From the NCBI GenBank assembly GCA_045594565.1, contig JAZNYT010000113.1, positions 1 through 10,649 of the forward strand: a stretch of 10,649 nt of DNA, in the 5' to 3' direction. The DNA comes from RGIG6353 sp045594565 (GTDB taxonomy: Bacteria; Bacillota; Clostridia; Oscillospirales; SIG627). Of this stretch, positions 1-6,875 are shown in pieces. A program made the position numbers and the translations under genes. Positions within the stretch are counted from its first letter, which is position 1. Every line of letters starts with the position of its first letter. Under the pieces are notes generated by a model. The model worked only from the letters and a program-made list of their open reading frames with translations, searched no databases and was not told the origin of the DNA.

Positions 1-909
1 TGGCCTCCGACTTATACCTTCGGTGTTAAGAGTATCGCCTACAAAGTACTCTTTCTTTGCGGGAGCGGTAACCTCAATGCTTTCAAGTTCAACCGCTACA
101 ACTGTTACCTCAAATGAATCGGTCTTATCAGCGTAGGTTACTGTGACTGTAACAGTACCTGCGGTGGTAAGTGTTGTAACGTCTGCAGTTGCATCGGCGG
201 TAACGTCCTTGGTGCTTTCGTTATTGTAGGTTGCGATAACCTTCATACCCGTAAGGTCTAAAGTATCGCCTACAAAGTACTCTGTCTTGGTAGGGGCTGT
301 TACCTCTATACTCGAAACTGTAATAGCCACAACGTTTACCTCAAAGGTATCGGTCTTGCCCTCGTAGGTTACAGTAATCGTAACAGTACCTTCGGTGGTA
401 AGCTCTGTAGGACTTACTTCGGCTTCTGCCGTAACGTCTTCCTCATCGCCATTGTTATAAATAGCGGTAACCGTCATGCCTTCGGTATCAAGTGTGTCGC
501 CCACAAAGTACTCGGTCTTGGTGGGAGCTGTTACCTCAATCCTGTCAAGCTCTATTTCTGAAACTGTTACTTCAAAGGTATCGGTCTTATCAGCATACGT
601 TACTGTAACTGTGACAGTACCTGCCTCTGAAAGCGTCTTATTGTCCACATACGAAGATGCGGTAACGTCTTCGGTACTTTCATCATCATAGGTTGCAATA
701 ACCTTCATACCTGTAAGGTCGATACTTTCTCCTACAAAGTACTCGGTTTTGGTAGGAGCCGTAACTTCTATTGCAACGAGTTTCTTTTCCGCAACCTCAT
801 CTTCCCACGGAACCGATCCCGTCTCGTCTTCGTCGGGCGTTATAGGCTCTGCAAGAACCGTAAACGGCAACATGAGAAGGCACAAAGCGAGTGCTAATAA
901 TCTCTTCAT
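1..909 (-). CDS. Secreted Ig-like (Big_3-type) repeat protein, C-terminus beyond the window
   Basis: The reading frame is open from ATG at 909 to the left edge (303 codons, no stop), so the gene is partial at its 3' end. Residues 1-20 (MKRLLALALCLLMLPFTVLA) form a typical signal peptide with a VLA cleavage site. An acidic linker follows (about 21-42), then tandem Ig-like domains starting near residues 47, 124, 201 and 278, an exact 77-residue period; the fourth is cut off. Each domain reads IEVTAPxKxEYFVGDxLD, then GMxVxA, DVTA, GTVT[VI]TVTY and TDxFEV. This matches bacterial Ig-like group 3 domains, which are non-catalytic adhesive or spacer modules of exported proteins. No cell-wall anchor is visible because the end is missing. 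A weak GAAAGG ribosome site lies 13 bases before ATG. The final codons (below base 16) leave the repeat consensus and may reflect a frameshift. Secretion and fold are well supported; the overall role is unknown. Confidence 0.85.
   Translation of the reverse strand, partial: MKRLLALALCLLMLPFTVLAEPITPDEDETGSVPWEDEVAEKKLVAIEVTAPTKTEYFVGESIDLTGMKVIATYDDESTEDVTASSYVDNKTLSEAGTVTVTVTYADKTDTFEVTVSEIELDRIEVTAPTKTEYFVGDTLDTEGMTVTAIYNNGDEEDVTAEAEVSPTELTTEGTVTITVTYEGKTDTFEVNVVAITVSSIEVTAPTKTEYFVGDTLDLTGMKVIATYNNESTKDVTADATADVTTLTTAGTVTVTVTYADKTDSFEVTVVAVELESIEVTAPAKKEYFVGDTLNTEGISRRP
10..770. repeat. 231-bp coding tandem repeats (Ig-like domains)
   Basis: Four copies of a 231-base unit encode the Ig-like domains. 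The conserved block ACAAAGTACTC recurs at about 41, 272, 503 and 734. Copies 1 and 3 (counted from the N-terminus) resemble each other more than their neighbours: both encode DLTGMKVIATY and TVTYADKTD. Copies 2 and 4 share TEG before the GM/GI position. This suggests that a two-domain unit of about 462 bases was duplicated. Such repeats can recombine and can mislead short-read assembly. Confidence 0.75.
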
Positions 910-948
910 AATTTGTGTGCAGCCTTTCTATATTTATATTCATATAAA

Positions 949-977
949 ATGATAACATATCTGCACAAAAAAATCAA
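949..977 (-). promoter_or_regulatory. Predicted sigma-A-type promoter for the Ig-repeat gene
   Basis: Read on the minus strand, a -35 box TTGATT (972-977) and a -10 box TATCAT (949-954) are separated by exactly 17 bases. Transcription would begin near 942, about 33 bases upstream of the ATG at 909. No convincing terminator separates this site from the flippase gene, so the Ig-repeat gene may also receive read-through from the upstream operon. Confidence 0.5.
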
Positions 978-1015
978 GTTGTTTCAAAAGATTTTTCAAC
1001 ATATTGTTAAAATTT

Positions 1016-2548
1016 TCAATGAGTGAGTGCATTTTTTAACAGTTTATAGTCCGAAAGCCTTATACATCCCATTATCCTCATAATTAAAAGATAGAGGAGT
1101 GACGTTATCAAGAAGGCAACGATGAGAGAAAAAAGGCTCTCTCCCACTCCTCCGTGAATAAGCACAAGAATACTTCGCGTGAGAAAAACCGAAAGGGATA
1201 TAGCAAAGGTGGGACGAAGAAACCAGAGCGTGAGCCTTATGGGAACGCCCGTACATTTCACAAGTCGTGCGCCCGACATAACACAGTTCATCACCTCACC
1301 GAACCACACAACGAAAACGTAGCCGGAAAGTCCGAAAATAGGTACTAAAAACCATACCAGAACAACGCTCGTAACCGAGTCGATTATATTGTATTTCACA
1401 ACACTCACCTGCTCGTCAAGTCCTTTAAGTATTGCATCTGCAAGATGGTCGTAAAGCATAAAAACAACGAGAGGAGCGAGCATTTTTATGTATTTTCCGC
1501 AGTCGGCACTGTTGTAAAAAACCATACCCGTTTCGTGAGAGAAGCCGAAGAGGATTCCTGCCACCCCCACGGCAAAGAAGGAGGTGAGCTGCATTACCTT
1601 GCCGGTAAGTCTTTTAAGTCTTATATCGTCTCCCGAGGCGTGACAGGCGGCAAATTCCGGCACAAGCAGGTCGGATGCGGCATAGAGAAAAGCGGAGGGA
1701 AACATAATGACGGGAAAGACCATACCGCTTATCATACCGTAAAGTCCCATAGCGCGTGAGGCATCCACCCCCCTTTTCTTAAGCCCTCTCGGTATCATCA
1801 TATGCTCGATGCTGAGTAGTCCCGAGCGGATAAAGGAGCTTGTGGCAACCGGCAGAGCAATATAGGATATTCTGCCTCCCAGCTTCGTTTTAAGATGTCT
1901 TCCTGTCATAAGAGTGCTTTTGTCCTTTGAATAAAAAATAAATGAAAAAAGGAAGGACACAACCTCAGCAAAAATACCGCCCACTGCAAGAGAAAGGCAT
2001 GCATATTCGAGGTTTTTACCGTCAAAGCCCCTGAGCATTATGTAGGTTACTACAATTCTTACCGTCTGGTCAACAAGAAGCCCTGCGGCGTTTTTTGAAA
2101 CTCTCGCCACGGCGGTAAAATATGACATTATAACCGATGACATTACAACAAAGGGAAAGCTTATCGCCATAGCACGAATAGAGAGTGCGCACCTTGGGTC
2201 ACCAAGATAGGAAGTTGCAAAAAAATCCGCAAAAAGAAGAAAGAGCACCGCCACCGCAATGCCGAAGCCGAAGGACAAAAAGAGGCATCTTTCGGCGGCG
2301 CGGAGTGCCTCTCGGGGATTATTCTTTTCTATCTCCTCTGCAATTATCCTCGTTGCCGCAAATCCTATACCCGCCGAGGACAGAGTGATACCCAGCCTGT
2401 AAACAGACAGTGTAAGCTGATAAATTCCGATGCCTTCCTCTCCCACCACCCTTGACAGATAGACAGAAAAGACGAGGGACGCTATTCTAAGTATGACGGT
2501 GGTAAGTACCATAAGTGTTGCGTTATAAAAAAATTTGCGTATCTTCAT
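1016..2548 (-). CDS. SpoVB/MurJ-like MOP-superfamily flippase
   Basis: This 510-residue polytopic membrane protein matches the length and pattern of SpoVB-like oligosaccharide/lipid flippases (B. subtilis SpoVB is about 518 residues). The N-terminus has the family pattern: a first helix (about 9-30), then LSRVVGEEGIGIYQL (about 31-45), an AGIGFAATRIIAEE stretch, and repeated hydrophobic segments giving roughly 12-14 membrane helices. Members of the family move lipid-linked sugars or related polymers across the cytoplasmic membrane; SpoVB acts in spore cortex formation and MurJ in lipid II export. The exact substrate cannot be read from sequence. AGGAG lies about 7 bases before ATG. The gene follows nnrD by 49 bases on the same strand and is probably the last gene of the lipid kinase-nnrD operon. 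It could alternatively export a capsule or teichoic-acid-type polymer. Confidence 0.85.
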   Translation of the reverse strand: MKIRKFFYNATLMVLTTVILRIASLVFSVYLSRVVGEEGIGIYQLTLSVYRLGITLSSAGIGFAATRIIAEEIEKNNPREALRAAERCLFLSFGFGIAVAVLFLLFADFFATSYLGDPRCALSIRAMAISFPFVVMSSVIMSYFTAVARVSKNAAGLLVDQTVRIVVTYIMLRGFDGKNLEYACLSLAVGGIFAEVVSFLFSFIFYSKDKSTLMTGRHLKTKLGGRISYIALPVATSSFIRSGLLSIEHMMIPRGLKKRGVDASRAMGLYGMISGMVFPVIMFPSAFLYAASDLLVPEFAACHASGDDIRLKRLTGKVMQLTSFFAVGVAGILFGFSHETGMVFYNSADCGKYIKMLAPLVVFMLYDHLADAILKGLDEQVSVVKYNIIDSVTSVVLVWFLVPIFGLSGYVFVVWFGEVMNCVMSGARLVKCTGVPIRLTLWFLRPTFAISLSVFLTRSILVLIHGGVGESLFSLIVAFLITSLLYLLIMRIMGCIRLSDYKLLKNALTH

Positions 2549-2597
2549 ATCATTCTCCTGACATTAAATGATATGATAAATACGCAAAAAAATGTAT

Positions 2598-3404
2598 TTA
2601 AATTACCTCGGCGAGCGCTTTTATAATATCTCTTGTCAAAGCGCCTCTTTCGCCGTATATTTCCCCTGCCCTCTCGCCTGCCATGGAGTGAATGAAAACT
2701 CCCTCAGGAATCGCTTTTTCCATTTCAACACCACCTGCTATGAGGGATGCTATGATACCTGTAAGTACGTCTCCCGTACCCCCCTTGGAGAGTGCCGAGG
2801 AGCCTCTTGTATTCTTATAAAGGTCACCGTTCGCAAGGGCAATATAAGAAACCTTAGATTTCCCTACGATATTCGTTTTATATTTTTTCGCAAAGTCAAG
2901 TGTAACTTTATCGAGGTTTTCCGAAACGTATTTTGCATCAAGACCGGTGAGCCTCGAAAGCTCTCCTACGTGGGGAGTCAAAACTGTCTTTTCGTTAAGA
3001 AGAGATAAAAGGTCGGGGTTTTCCGCAATGATATTTACGGCGTCCGCATCTACCACAACAGGCACCTTGGAAGAAGTCAAAACCCTCTCAAGAAGTCTTA
3101 CCGCTTCGCAGCTTTTACCGAGTCCCACCCCTATCACTATACAGTCTGCCTTTTTTATATTTGCACACTTCCATTCCGTCCACACCGCTTCGGGAATGAG
3201 AGTCTGGATTATCACTCTGTTTTCGGGATGAGTGGATACCTCAACGAGTCCCGCGCCGCATCTGTATGCCGCCTCTGCCGAGAAAAACGGTGCACCTGCC
3301 ATACCGCAGTCTCCGCCTATTACAAGAACTCTTCCCGCATCCCCCTTATTCGTCACAAGAAACCTATCGGGGAGAAGGATATCCTTTTTAGTTATTTCCT
3401 TCAT
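2598..3404 (-). CDS. nnrD: ADP-dependent NAD(P)H-hydrate dehydratase
   Basis: This 268-residue cytoplasmic enzyme of the ribokinase-like fold repairs damaged NADHX and NADPHX, using ADP in bacteria to drive dehydration. The family landmarks appear in order: KGDAGRVLVIGG (20-31), AAYRCGAGLV (45-54), GVGLG (92-96, usually GPGLG), VDADA (118-122), LTPHVGE (142-148) and the GGTGDVLTG nucleotide-binding and catalytic loop (208-216, with D212 as the expected base). HSMAGE (239-244) replaces the common HGxAGD. It is a stand-alone dehydratase: the NnrE epimerase domain often fused to it is absent from both this protein and the window, as in B. subtilis YxkO-type proteins. GAGG lies about 8 bases before the ATG at 3404. 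It begins 7 bases after the lipid kinase stop, so the two are almost certainly co-transcribed. Confidence 0.93.
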   Translation of the reverse strand: MKEITKKDILLPDRFLVTNKGDAGRVLVIGGDCGMAGAPFFSAEAAYRCGAGLVEVSTHPENRVIIQTLIPEAVWTEWKCANIKKADCIVIGVGLGKSCEAVRLLERVLTSSKVPVVVDADAVNIIAENPDLLSLLNEKTVLTPHVGELSRLTGLDAKYVSENLDKVTLDFAKKYKTNIVGKSKVSYIALANGDLYKNTRGSSALSKGGTGDVLTGIIASLIAGGVEMEKAIPEGVFIHSMAGERAGEIYGERGALTRDIIKALAEVI

Positions 3405-3411
3405 TTCATCC

Positions 3412-4293
3412 TCACACTATAAGCTTTATTGCGGAATGGATATTCTTTATAGTAACCTCACCAACGCTCTCGGCAAACTCGCCGTCAAGAGCCCAGCTAA
3501 GCTTTTCCTTTGTCTTGACCTTGACTGTCGGCGCATGAAGGAAGGTTATATGCTTTTCACTGTAGTCACCTGTTTTTAGTGCTATTACTATCTTGGGAAT
3601 ATCCACAAGGAGCTTGGGCATACGGATGAGGAGTATTTCAAATTCTCCGTCAGATAGGTTTACAAGGTTTTCGTCAAGCTTTATAAGTCCTGCAATAGAG
3701 GTGGAGTTACATATTGCGCCGAAAAGATAGTCATCCTCGTAAATTTTTCCGTTTGCTTCCAATCTCACGTGATAAGGCTTTATGGAAGAAAGGTCGGTCA
3801 TTCCTTCGAAAACGTAGGCAGAATGTCCGAAAACGTTTTTCATCTGCTGCTGTGTGGAATATGACGCGCTTGTAAATGCCCCGAAGGAAGCAATGTATGA
3901 AAAGTAACTGTCACCGAATTTTCCAACGTCAAAGCTTTTAGGTGTTCCTGCCGTAATATTTGCGGCGGCAGTTACAGGGTTTTGCGAAAGGGACAGAGTT
4001 GAAGCAAAGTCGTTGGTGGTACCTGCGGGAATATAGCCTACAGGCACGTCAATACCTGCTTCAAGAACTCCCGTTATAAGCTCGTTGTAGGTGCCGTCGC
4101 CTCCGCCGCAAACTACAATATCGTAGTCCTTTCCGCACTCCTTCACCTTTCTTGCAGCGTCCCCCTTCTTGTTGGTAAGGTATACGTCGCAGTCGCAGTC
4201 TCCGTTATAAAAAGCGCGGTCTATCTCTACAAGGTCCTTTACTATTCTCATTTTTCCTGCACAAGGATTGATGACAAAGAGTACTTTTTTCAT
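3412..4293 (-). CDS. Diacylglycerol/lipid kinase of the DgkB-YegS-BmrU family
   Basis: This is a 293-residue cytosolic, membrane-associated lipid kinase. Visible motifs are the N-terminal VLFVINPCAGK strand and loop (4-14), the GGGDGTYNE nucleotide-binding loop (63-71), PAGTTNDFA (89-97), LSDGEFE (213-219) and ALDGE (268-272); the last two carry acidic residues needed for Mg2+ binding and catalysis in DgkB. Family members phosphorylate diacylglycerol or related lipids with ATP, returning them to phospholipid synthesis; in Firmicutes, DgkB recycles diacylglycerol released by lipoteichoic acid synthesis. I chose the ATG at 4293 over an in-frame TTG at 4311 because the ribosome site (AAGGGAG) lies inside that six-codon extension, 5-6 bases before the ATG. 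It is first in the operon with nnrD and the flippase, behind a strong promoter. The precise lipid substrate is not settled by sequence. Confidence 0.9.
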   Translation of the reverse strand: MKKVLFVINPCAGKMRIVKDLVEIDRAFYNGDCDCDVYLTNKKGDAARKVKECGKDYDIVVCGGGDGTYNELITGVLEAGIDVPVGYIPAGTTNDFASTLSLSQNPVTAAANITAGTPKSFDVGKFGDSYFSYIASFGAFTSASYSTQQQMKNVFGHSAYVFEGMTDLSSIKPYHVRLEANGKIYEDDYLFGAICNSTSIAGLIKLDENLVNLSDGEFEILLIRMPKLLVDIPKIVIALKTGDYSEKHITFLHAPTVKVKTKEKLSWALDGEFAESVGEVTIKNIHSAIKLIV

Positions 4294-4334
4294 TTGCTCT
4301 CCCTTTTTCAAAAAACTTATCTTCCGTAATTTAT

Positions 4335-4363
4335 ATTTTATAATATGCCTTCCGCTTTGTCAA
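4335..4363 (-). promoter_or_regulatory. Promoter for the lipid kinase-nnrD-flippase operon
   Basis: On the minus strand, a perfect -35 box TTGACA (4358-4363) is followed after 17 bases by TAAAAT (4335-4340). The expected start of transcription is near 4328, giving a leader of about 35 bases that carries the AAGGGAG ribosome site. Confidence 0.7.
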
Positions 4364-4390
4364 TATTCTCCTTGCAATTTATTGACAAAG
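4355..4390. repeat. Perfect 11-bp inverted repeat spanning two divergent -35 boxes
   Basis: CTTTGTCAATA (4355-4365) and TATTGACAAAG (4380-4390) are exact reverse complements separated by 14 bases. Each arm contains the -35 box of one of the two divergent promoters. Six bases of each arm are explained by the TTGACA consensus; the other five matching pairs are not. It could be an operator for a dimeric regulator acting on both operons, or partly coincidence. Confidence 0.6.
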
Positions 4391-4410
4391 GTTGGGCTTT
4401 GTGCTATGAT
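4382..4410 (+). promoter_or_regulatory. Promoter for the metallophosphoesterase pair
   Basis: TTGACA (4382-4387) and TATGAT (4405-4410) are separated by 17 bases, close to an ideal sigma-A promoter. Transcription should start near 4417, 25 bases before the ATG at 4442. This fixes the start of the first phosphoesterase, because upstream in-frame ATGs would not be in the transcript. Confidence 0.75.
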
Positions 4411-4441
4411 GAACTCAAACAAAAAAGTGAGGTACAAGCTT

Positions 4442-5554
4442 ATGGACAGAAAAACGCTCTATGAACTTGCAGAGTTCATTCCCCCTTATTTTGAAGAGCA
4501 TCTTGAAGAAAAAATAGATACCATTCATAAAAATCAGATTAAGGCAGGCCCACACGCCCCCAGCTTCGGTATGATCTCCGATATCCACTGGGCAACCAAC
4601 CGCAAGCATTCGGCGGCACTCCTTGACAGAGTACTCACCGACTGCGCAATTCCCTATTTCTTCAATGCAGGCGACCTTTTCTCGGGTCAGGGGATATGCA
4701 AGCCCGAGGACAACATAAAGGAATTTATCGACTACAGAAAATTATTTCACAAAATCGAGCATAAGTGTCTTATCGCCGAAGGAAACCACGATGCGGTATA
4801 CTCTCTTTTCGAAGCTCCCGACTATTATGCCCAGAATATGTCTCTTTCTACGTTCTACGAGTATTATTTCAGACATCAGGCACAGTATACCGACAGAGTT
4901 TTCGGTGAGACGGGAACCTACTATTACGTAGACCACGAATTTACAAAGCTTCGTCTTATTGTCCTTGATACACATGATATTCCTTCTGATGAAACAGTAG
5001 AAGAGGGCAGACCGAAATACCACAAGTTCAGAAAAACGGGTACCGGCATTATGCAACGCCAGATAGAATGGTTTGCAAACACTGCTCTCGACGTGCCTTC
5101 TCCCGAATGGACTGTGGTTCTTTGCACTCACGAGCCTATGTGCTATTCAAAGAACAACAGAAACGAGGTGCCGGGCTACGGAATAATAATGAATATAATA
5201 AACGCCTTCAGAAAGCACACAAGCTTTGAGGGCGAGGAGCTCTACGACGACGAACGCGCTCACTTCAGCAGCAGAATTTCGGTTGACTACACGGGGCGTG
5301 GCGGCGACTTTGCGGTTTGGGTAGGAGGTCATACACACTACGACTGTGACCTTGTGCTTGACGGAATTCTTTCAGTTGCAACACTCAACGACGGTATGCA
5401 CAATTCAAATGCAAATCCCACACCTCACGAGTGTGAGAGCTTCAGAGAGCAGGCGTTCGATATCTACACTATAGATAAGGAAAATCACAAGCTTTATATC
5501 ACCAGAATCGGCGCAGGCAACGACCGAGAATTTGAATACGAGGTGTTCAGATAA
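4442..5554 (+). CDS. Calcineurin-like metallophosphoesterase (first of a tandem pair)
   Basis: This 370-residue protein carries all five signature blocks of dimetal calcineurin-like phosphoesterases: SDIH (D47, H49), AGD (D78), GNHD (114-117), CTHE (H230) and GGHTH (H297, H299). It should hydrolyse a phosphomonoester or phosphodiester, but the substrate is unknown. No signal peptide or membrane segment is seen, so it is probably cytoplasmic. I set the start at 4442 because GTGAGG lies 9 bases before it and the promoter -10 box ends at 4410; the longer frame from 4268 would include the promoter. It is clearly paralogous to the next gene, sharing DVPSPEWTVV, TGRGGDFA, VATLND and REFEY near the C-terminus, but lacks that protein's N-terminal Cys4 domain. 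Its stop overlaps the next start (TAATG), so translation is probably coupled. Confidence 0.88.
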   Translation: MDRKTLYELAEFIPPYFEEHLEEKIDTIHKNQIKAGPHAPSFGMISDIHWATNRKHSAALLDRVLTDCAIPYFFNAGDLFSGQGICKPEDNIKEFIDYRKLFHKIEHKCLIAEGNHDAVYSLFEAPDYYAQNMSLSTFYEYYFRHQAQYTDRVFGETGTYYYVDHEFTKLRLIVLDTHDIPSDETVEEGRPKYHKFRKTGTGIMQRQIEWFANTALDVPSPEWTVVLCTHEPMCYSKNNRNEVPGYGIIMNIINAFRKHTSFEGEELYDDERAHFSSRISVDYTGRGGDFAVWVGGHTHYDCDLVLDGILSVATLNDGMHNSNANPTPHECESFREQAFDIYTIDKENHKLYITRIGAGNDREFEYEVFR

Positions 5555-6723
5555 TGATAAAGGATAAATTTTATTGTACTAAATGCTTTTACTTAACCTC
5601 AGAGGATGAGCCTCCCAAGGAGTGCCCTATCTGTCATTCGGACAGACTTCTTTTCGACCCCGTTGTAAAAAACACGGAGCAGTTCATTCCGGAATACTGG
5701 GATAAATATCTTGACGACAAGATAGAGGAAATAAGAGACCGTCAGATAGCGGCAGGTCCCCTTTCATCCACCTTCGGTCTTGTAACCGACCTTCACTGGG
5801 CGTCAAACGAGAAGCACTCGGCGGCAATTCTTGAAAAGGTAATGAACGCCGCGTCCATCCCCTATTTCTTCACAGGCGGTGACATCGTCTGTGGCTCCGG
5901 CGTATGCCCCAAGGATTCTCTTTTCAGAGAGCTTTCGGAGTATGACGAAAGCTTCAAGAGAGTGGAGAAAAAGTGTCTCAAGGTGCTTGGCAACCATGAC
6001 CAGGCATACTCCACACGACCTATTCCCGAATACTACGTGGAGTCCCTTACCACCGACGAGACATACGAATACTATTTCAGAAACGAAACGCTCTATCCCG
6101 ACCGTGTCTTCGGTCCTACCCTTGACTACTACTATGCCGATGACAAGGTTCACAAGACAAGATACGTTGCCCTCAACACACACGTCAAGCCCACCGACGA
6201 GATAGGCGAGGACGGCATCGGAGTATTCCGCGCATTTACAGAAACGGGTATTATGCAGGAACAGCTCGACTGGTTTGCAAACGTCGCTCTCGACGTACCA
6301 TCGCCCGAGTGGACTGTGGTTGTATCAACTCACGAGCCTTCTTTCCTCAACATTGATACAGTCGTTGACGTAATAGATGCTTTCAGACGTCATACCTCCT
6401 TTAAGGGCAGCTACAAGAACGAGGAAAAGCCTTACTACAACCTTGATATATCGGTTGACTTTACAGGACGTGGCGGTGACTTTGCTATATGGGTTACAGG
6501 TCACATGCACTATGACAAGGAATATTCAAGAAAGGAAGTTCTTATTGTAGCCACCCTCAACGACTCCATCCACAACTCCGCCTCCTCCCCTTACGTTCAC
6601 GTTAAGGGTACCACTACCGAGCAAGCAATGGACTTCTTCACCATAGATAAAAGAGCTCACCGCATCTACGCTACACGTGTAGGCTGTGGAGAAAACAGAG
6701 AATTCGAATATAAAGTGTTTTAA
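5554..6723 (+). CDS. Metallophosphoesterase with N-terminal rubredoxin-like Cys4 domain
   Basis: This 389-residue protein has two parts. Residues 6-36 form a rubredoxin or zinc-ribbon-like knuckle pair: CTKC (C8, C11), then PPKECPIC (C24, C27) and a trailing aromatic (F34). This spacing and the PPxxCPxC turn resemble the small rubredoxin-like domain of rubrerythrins. Residues about 44-389 are a calcineurin-like phosphoesterase with complete metal-site motifs: TDLH (D79, H81), GGD (D110), GNHD (146-149), STHE (H260) and TGHMH (H317, H319). The catalytic part is paralogous to the preceding gene along its whole length. The start overlaps the previous stop by one base, with GAGG about 10 bases upstream; the Cys4 motif begins at residue 8, which supports this start. 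A strong terminator follows 16 bases after the stop. The substrate, and whether Fe or Zn binds the cysteines, are unknown. Confidence 0.88.
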   Translation: MIKDKFYCTKCFYLTSEDEPPKECPICHSDRLLFDPVVKNTEQFIPEYWDKYLDDKIEEIRDRQIAAGPLSSTFGLVTDLHWASNEKHSAAILEKVMNAASIPYFFTGGDIVCGSGVCPKDSLFRELSEYDESFKRVEKKCLKVLGNHDQAYSTRPIPEYYVESLTTDETYEYYFRNETLYPDRVFGPTLDYYYADDKVHKTRYVALNTHVKPTDEIGEDGIGVFRAFTETGIMQEQLDWFANVALDVPSPEWTVVVSTHEPSFLNIDTVVDVIDAFRRHTSFKGSYKNEEKPYYNLDISVDFTGRGGDFAIWVTGHMHYDKEYSRKEVLIVATLNDSIHNSASSPYVHVKGTTTEQAMDFFTIDKRAHRIYATRVGCGENREFEYKVF

Positions 6724-6739
6724 TTTTTCATATTTTTGT

Positions 6740-6777
6740 AAGCTTCCGCTGAAAATGCGGAAGCTTTCTCTTTTTTT
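6740..6777 (+). terminator. Intrinsic terminator of the phosphoesterase operon
   Basis: A perfect 10-bp stem, AAGCTTCCGC (6740-6749) with GCGGAAGCTT (6757-6766), encloses a 7-base loop and runs into a T-rich tail ending in seven consecutive T (6771-6777). It lies just after the second phosphoesterase and separates it from the ATPase operon. Confidence 0.92.
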
Positions 6778-6805
6778 GGCAATAATATATAAGTATAAGT
6801 AAAAT
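6776..6805 (+). promoter_or_regulatory. Weak distal promoter candidate upstream of the ATPase operon
   Basis: TTGGCA (6776-6781) and TAAAAT (6800-6805) are 18 bases apart and lie directly after the terminator T tract. The region is very AT-rich, so the -10 match is weak evidence. If real, it would give a leader of about 150 bases that includes the small ORF at 6876. Confidence 0.25.
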
Positions 6806-6875
6806 GATATATAAACCACACAAATTCGTCGAAAGATATAACAAATATGATATAACACAATATAGAAATAGGCAT

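Noticed and set aside
1..770. CRISPR array or non-coding tandem repeat
   Set aside because: The 231-base period is a whole number of codons, the frame stays open, and the units encode a recognisable Ig-like fold with variation of the protein-coding type.
476..952. Plus-strand Ser/Thr/Val-rich frames opposite the Ig-repeat gene
   Set aside because: They are antisense shadows of the repeat gene: low complexity, no ribosome sites, and the minus-strand frame has a signal peptide and domain repeats.
994..1012. Hairpin downstream of the flippase gene as a terminator
   Set aside because: The stem (TTTTAACA/TGTTGAAA, minus strand) is AU-rich with a wobble pair, and no T run follows it directly, so it is too weak to call.
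4294..4311. TTG start for the lipid kinase, six codons upstream
   Set aside because: Those codons contain the AAGGGAG ribosome site for the ATG at 4293, and family members start close to the VLFVINP strand.
4268..4441. N-terminal extension of the first phosphoesterase from an upstream ATG at 4268
   Set aside because: The extension would contain both the -35 and -10 boxes of its own promoter and overlap the lipid kinase start. It has no similarity to the paralog, and the ATG at 4442 has a good ribosome site.
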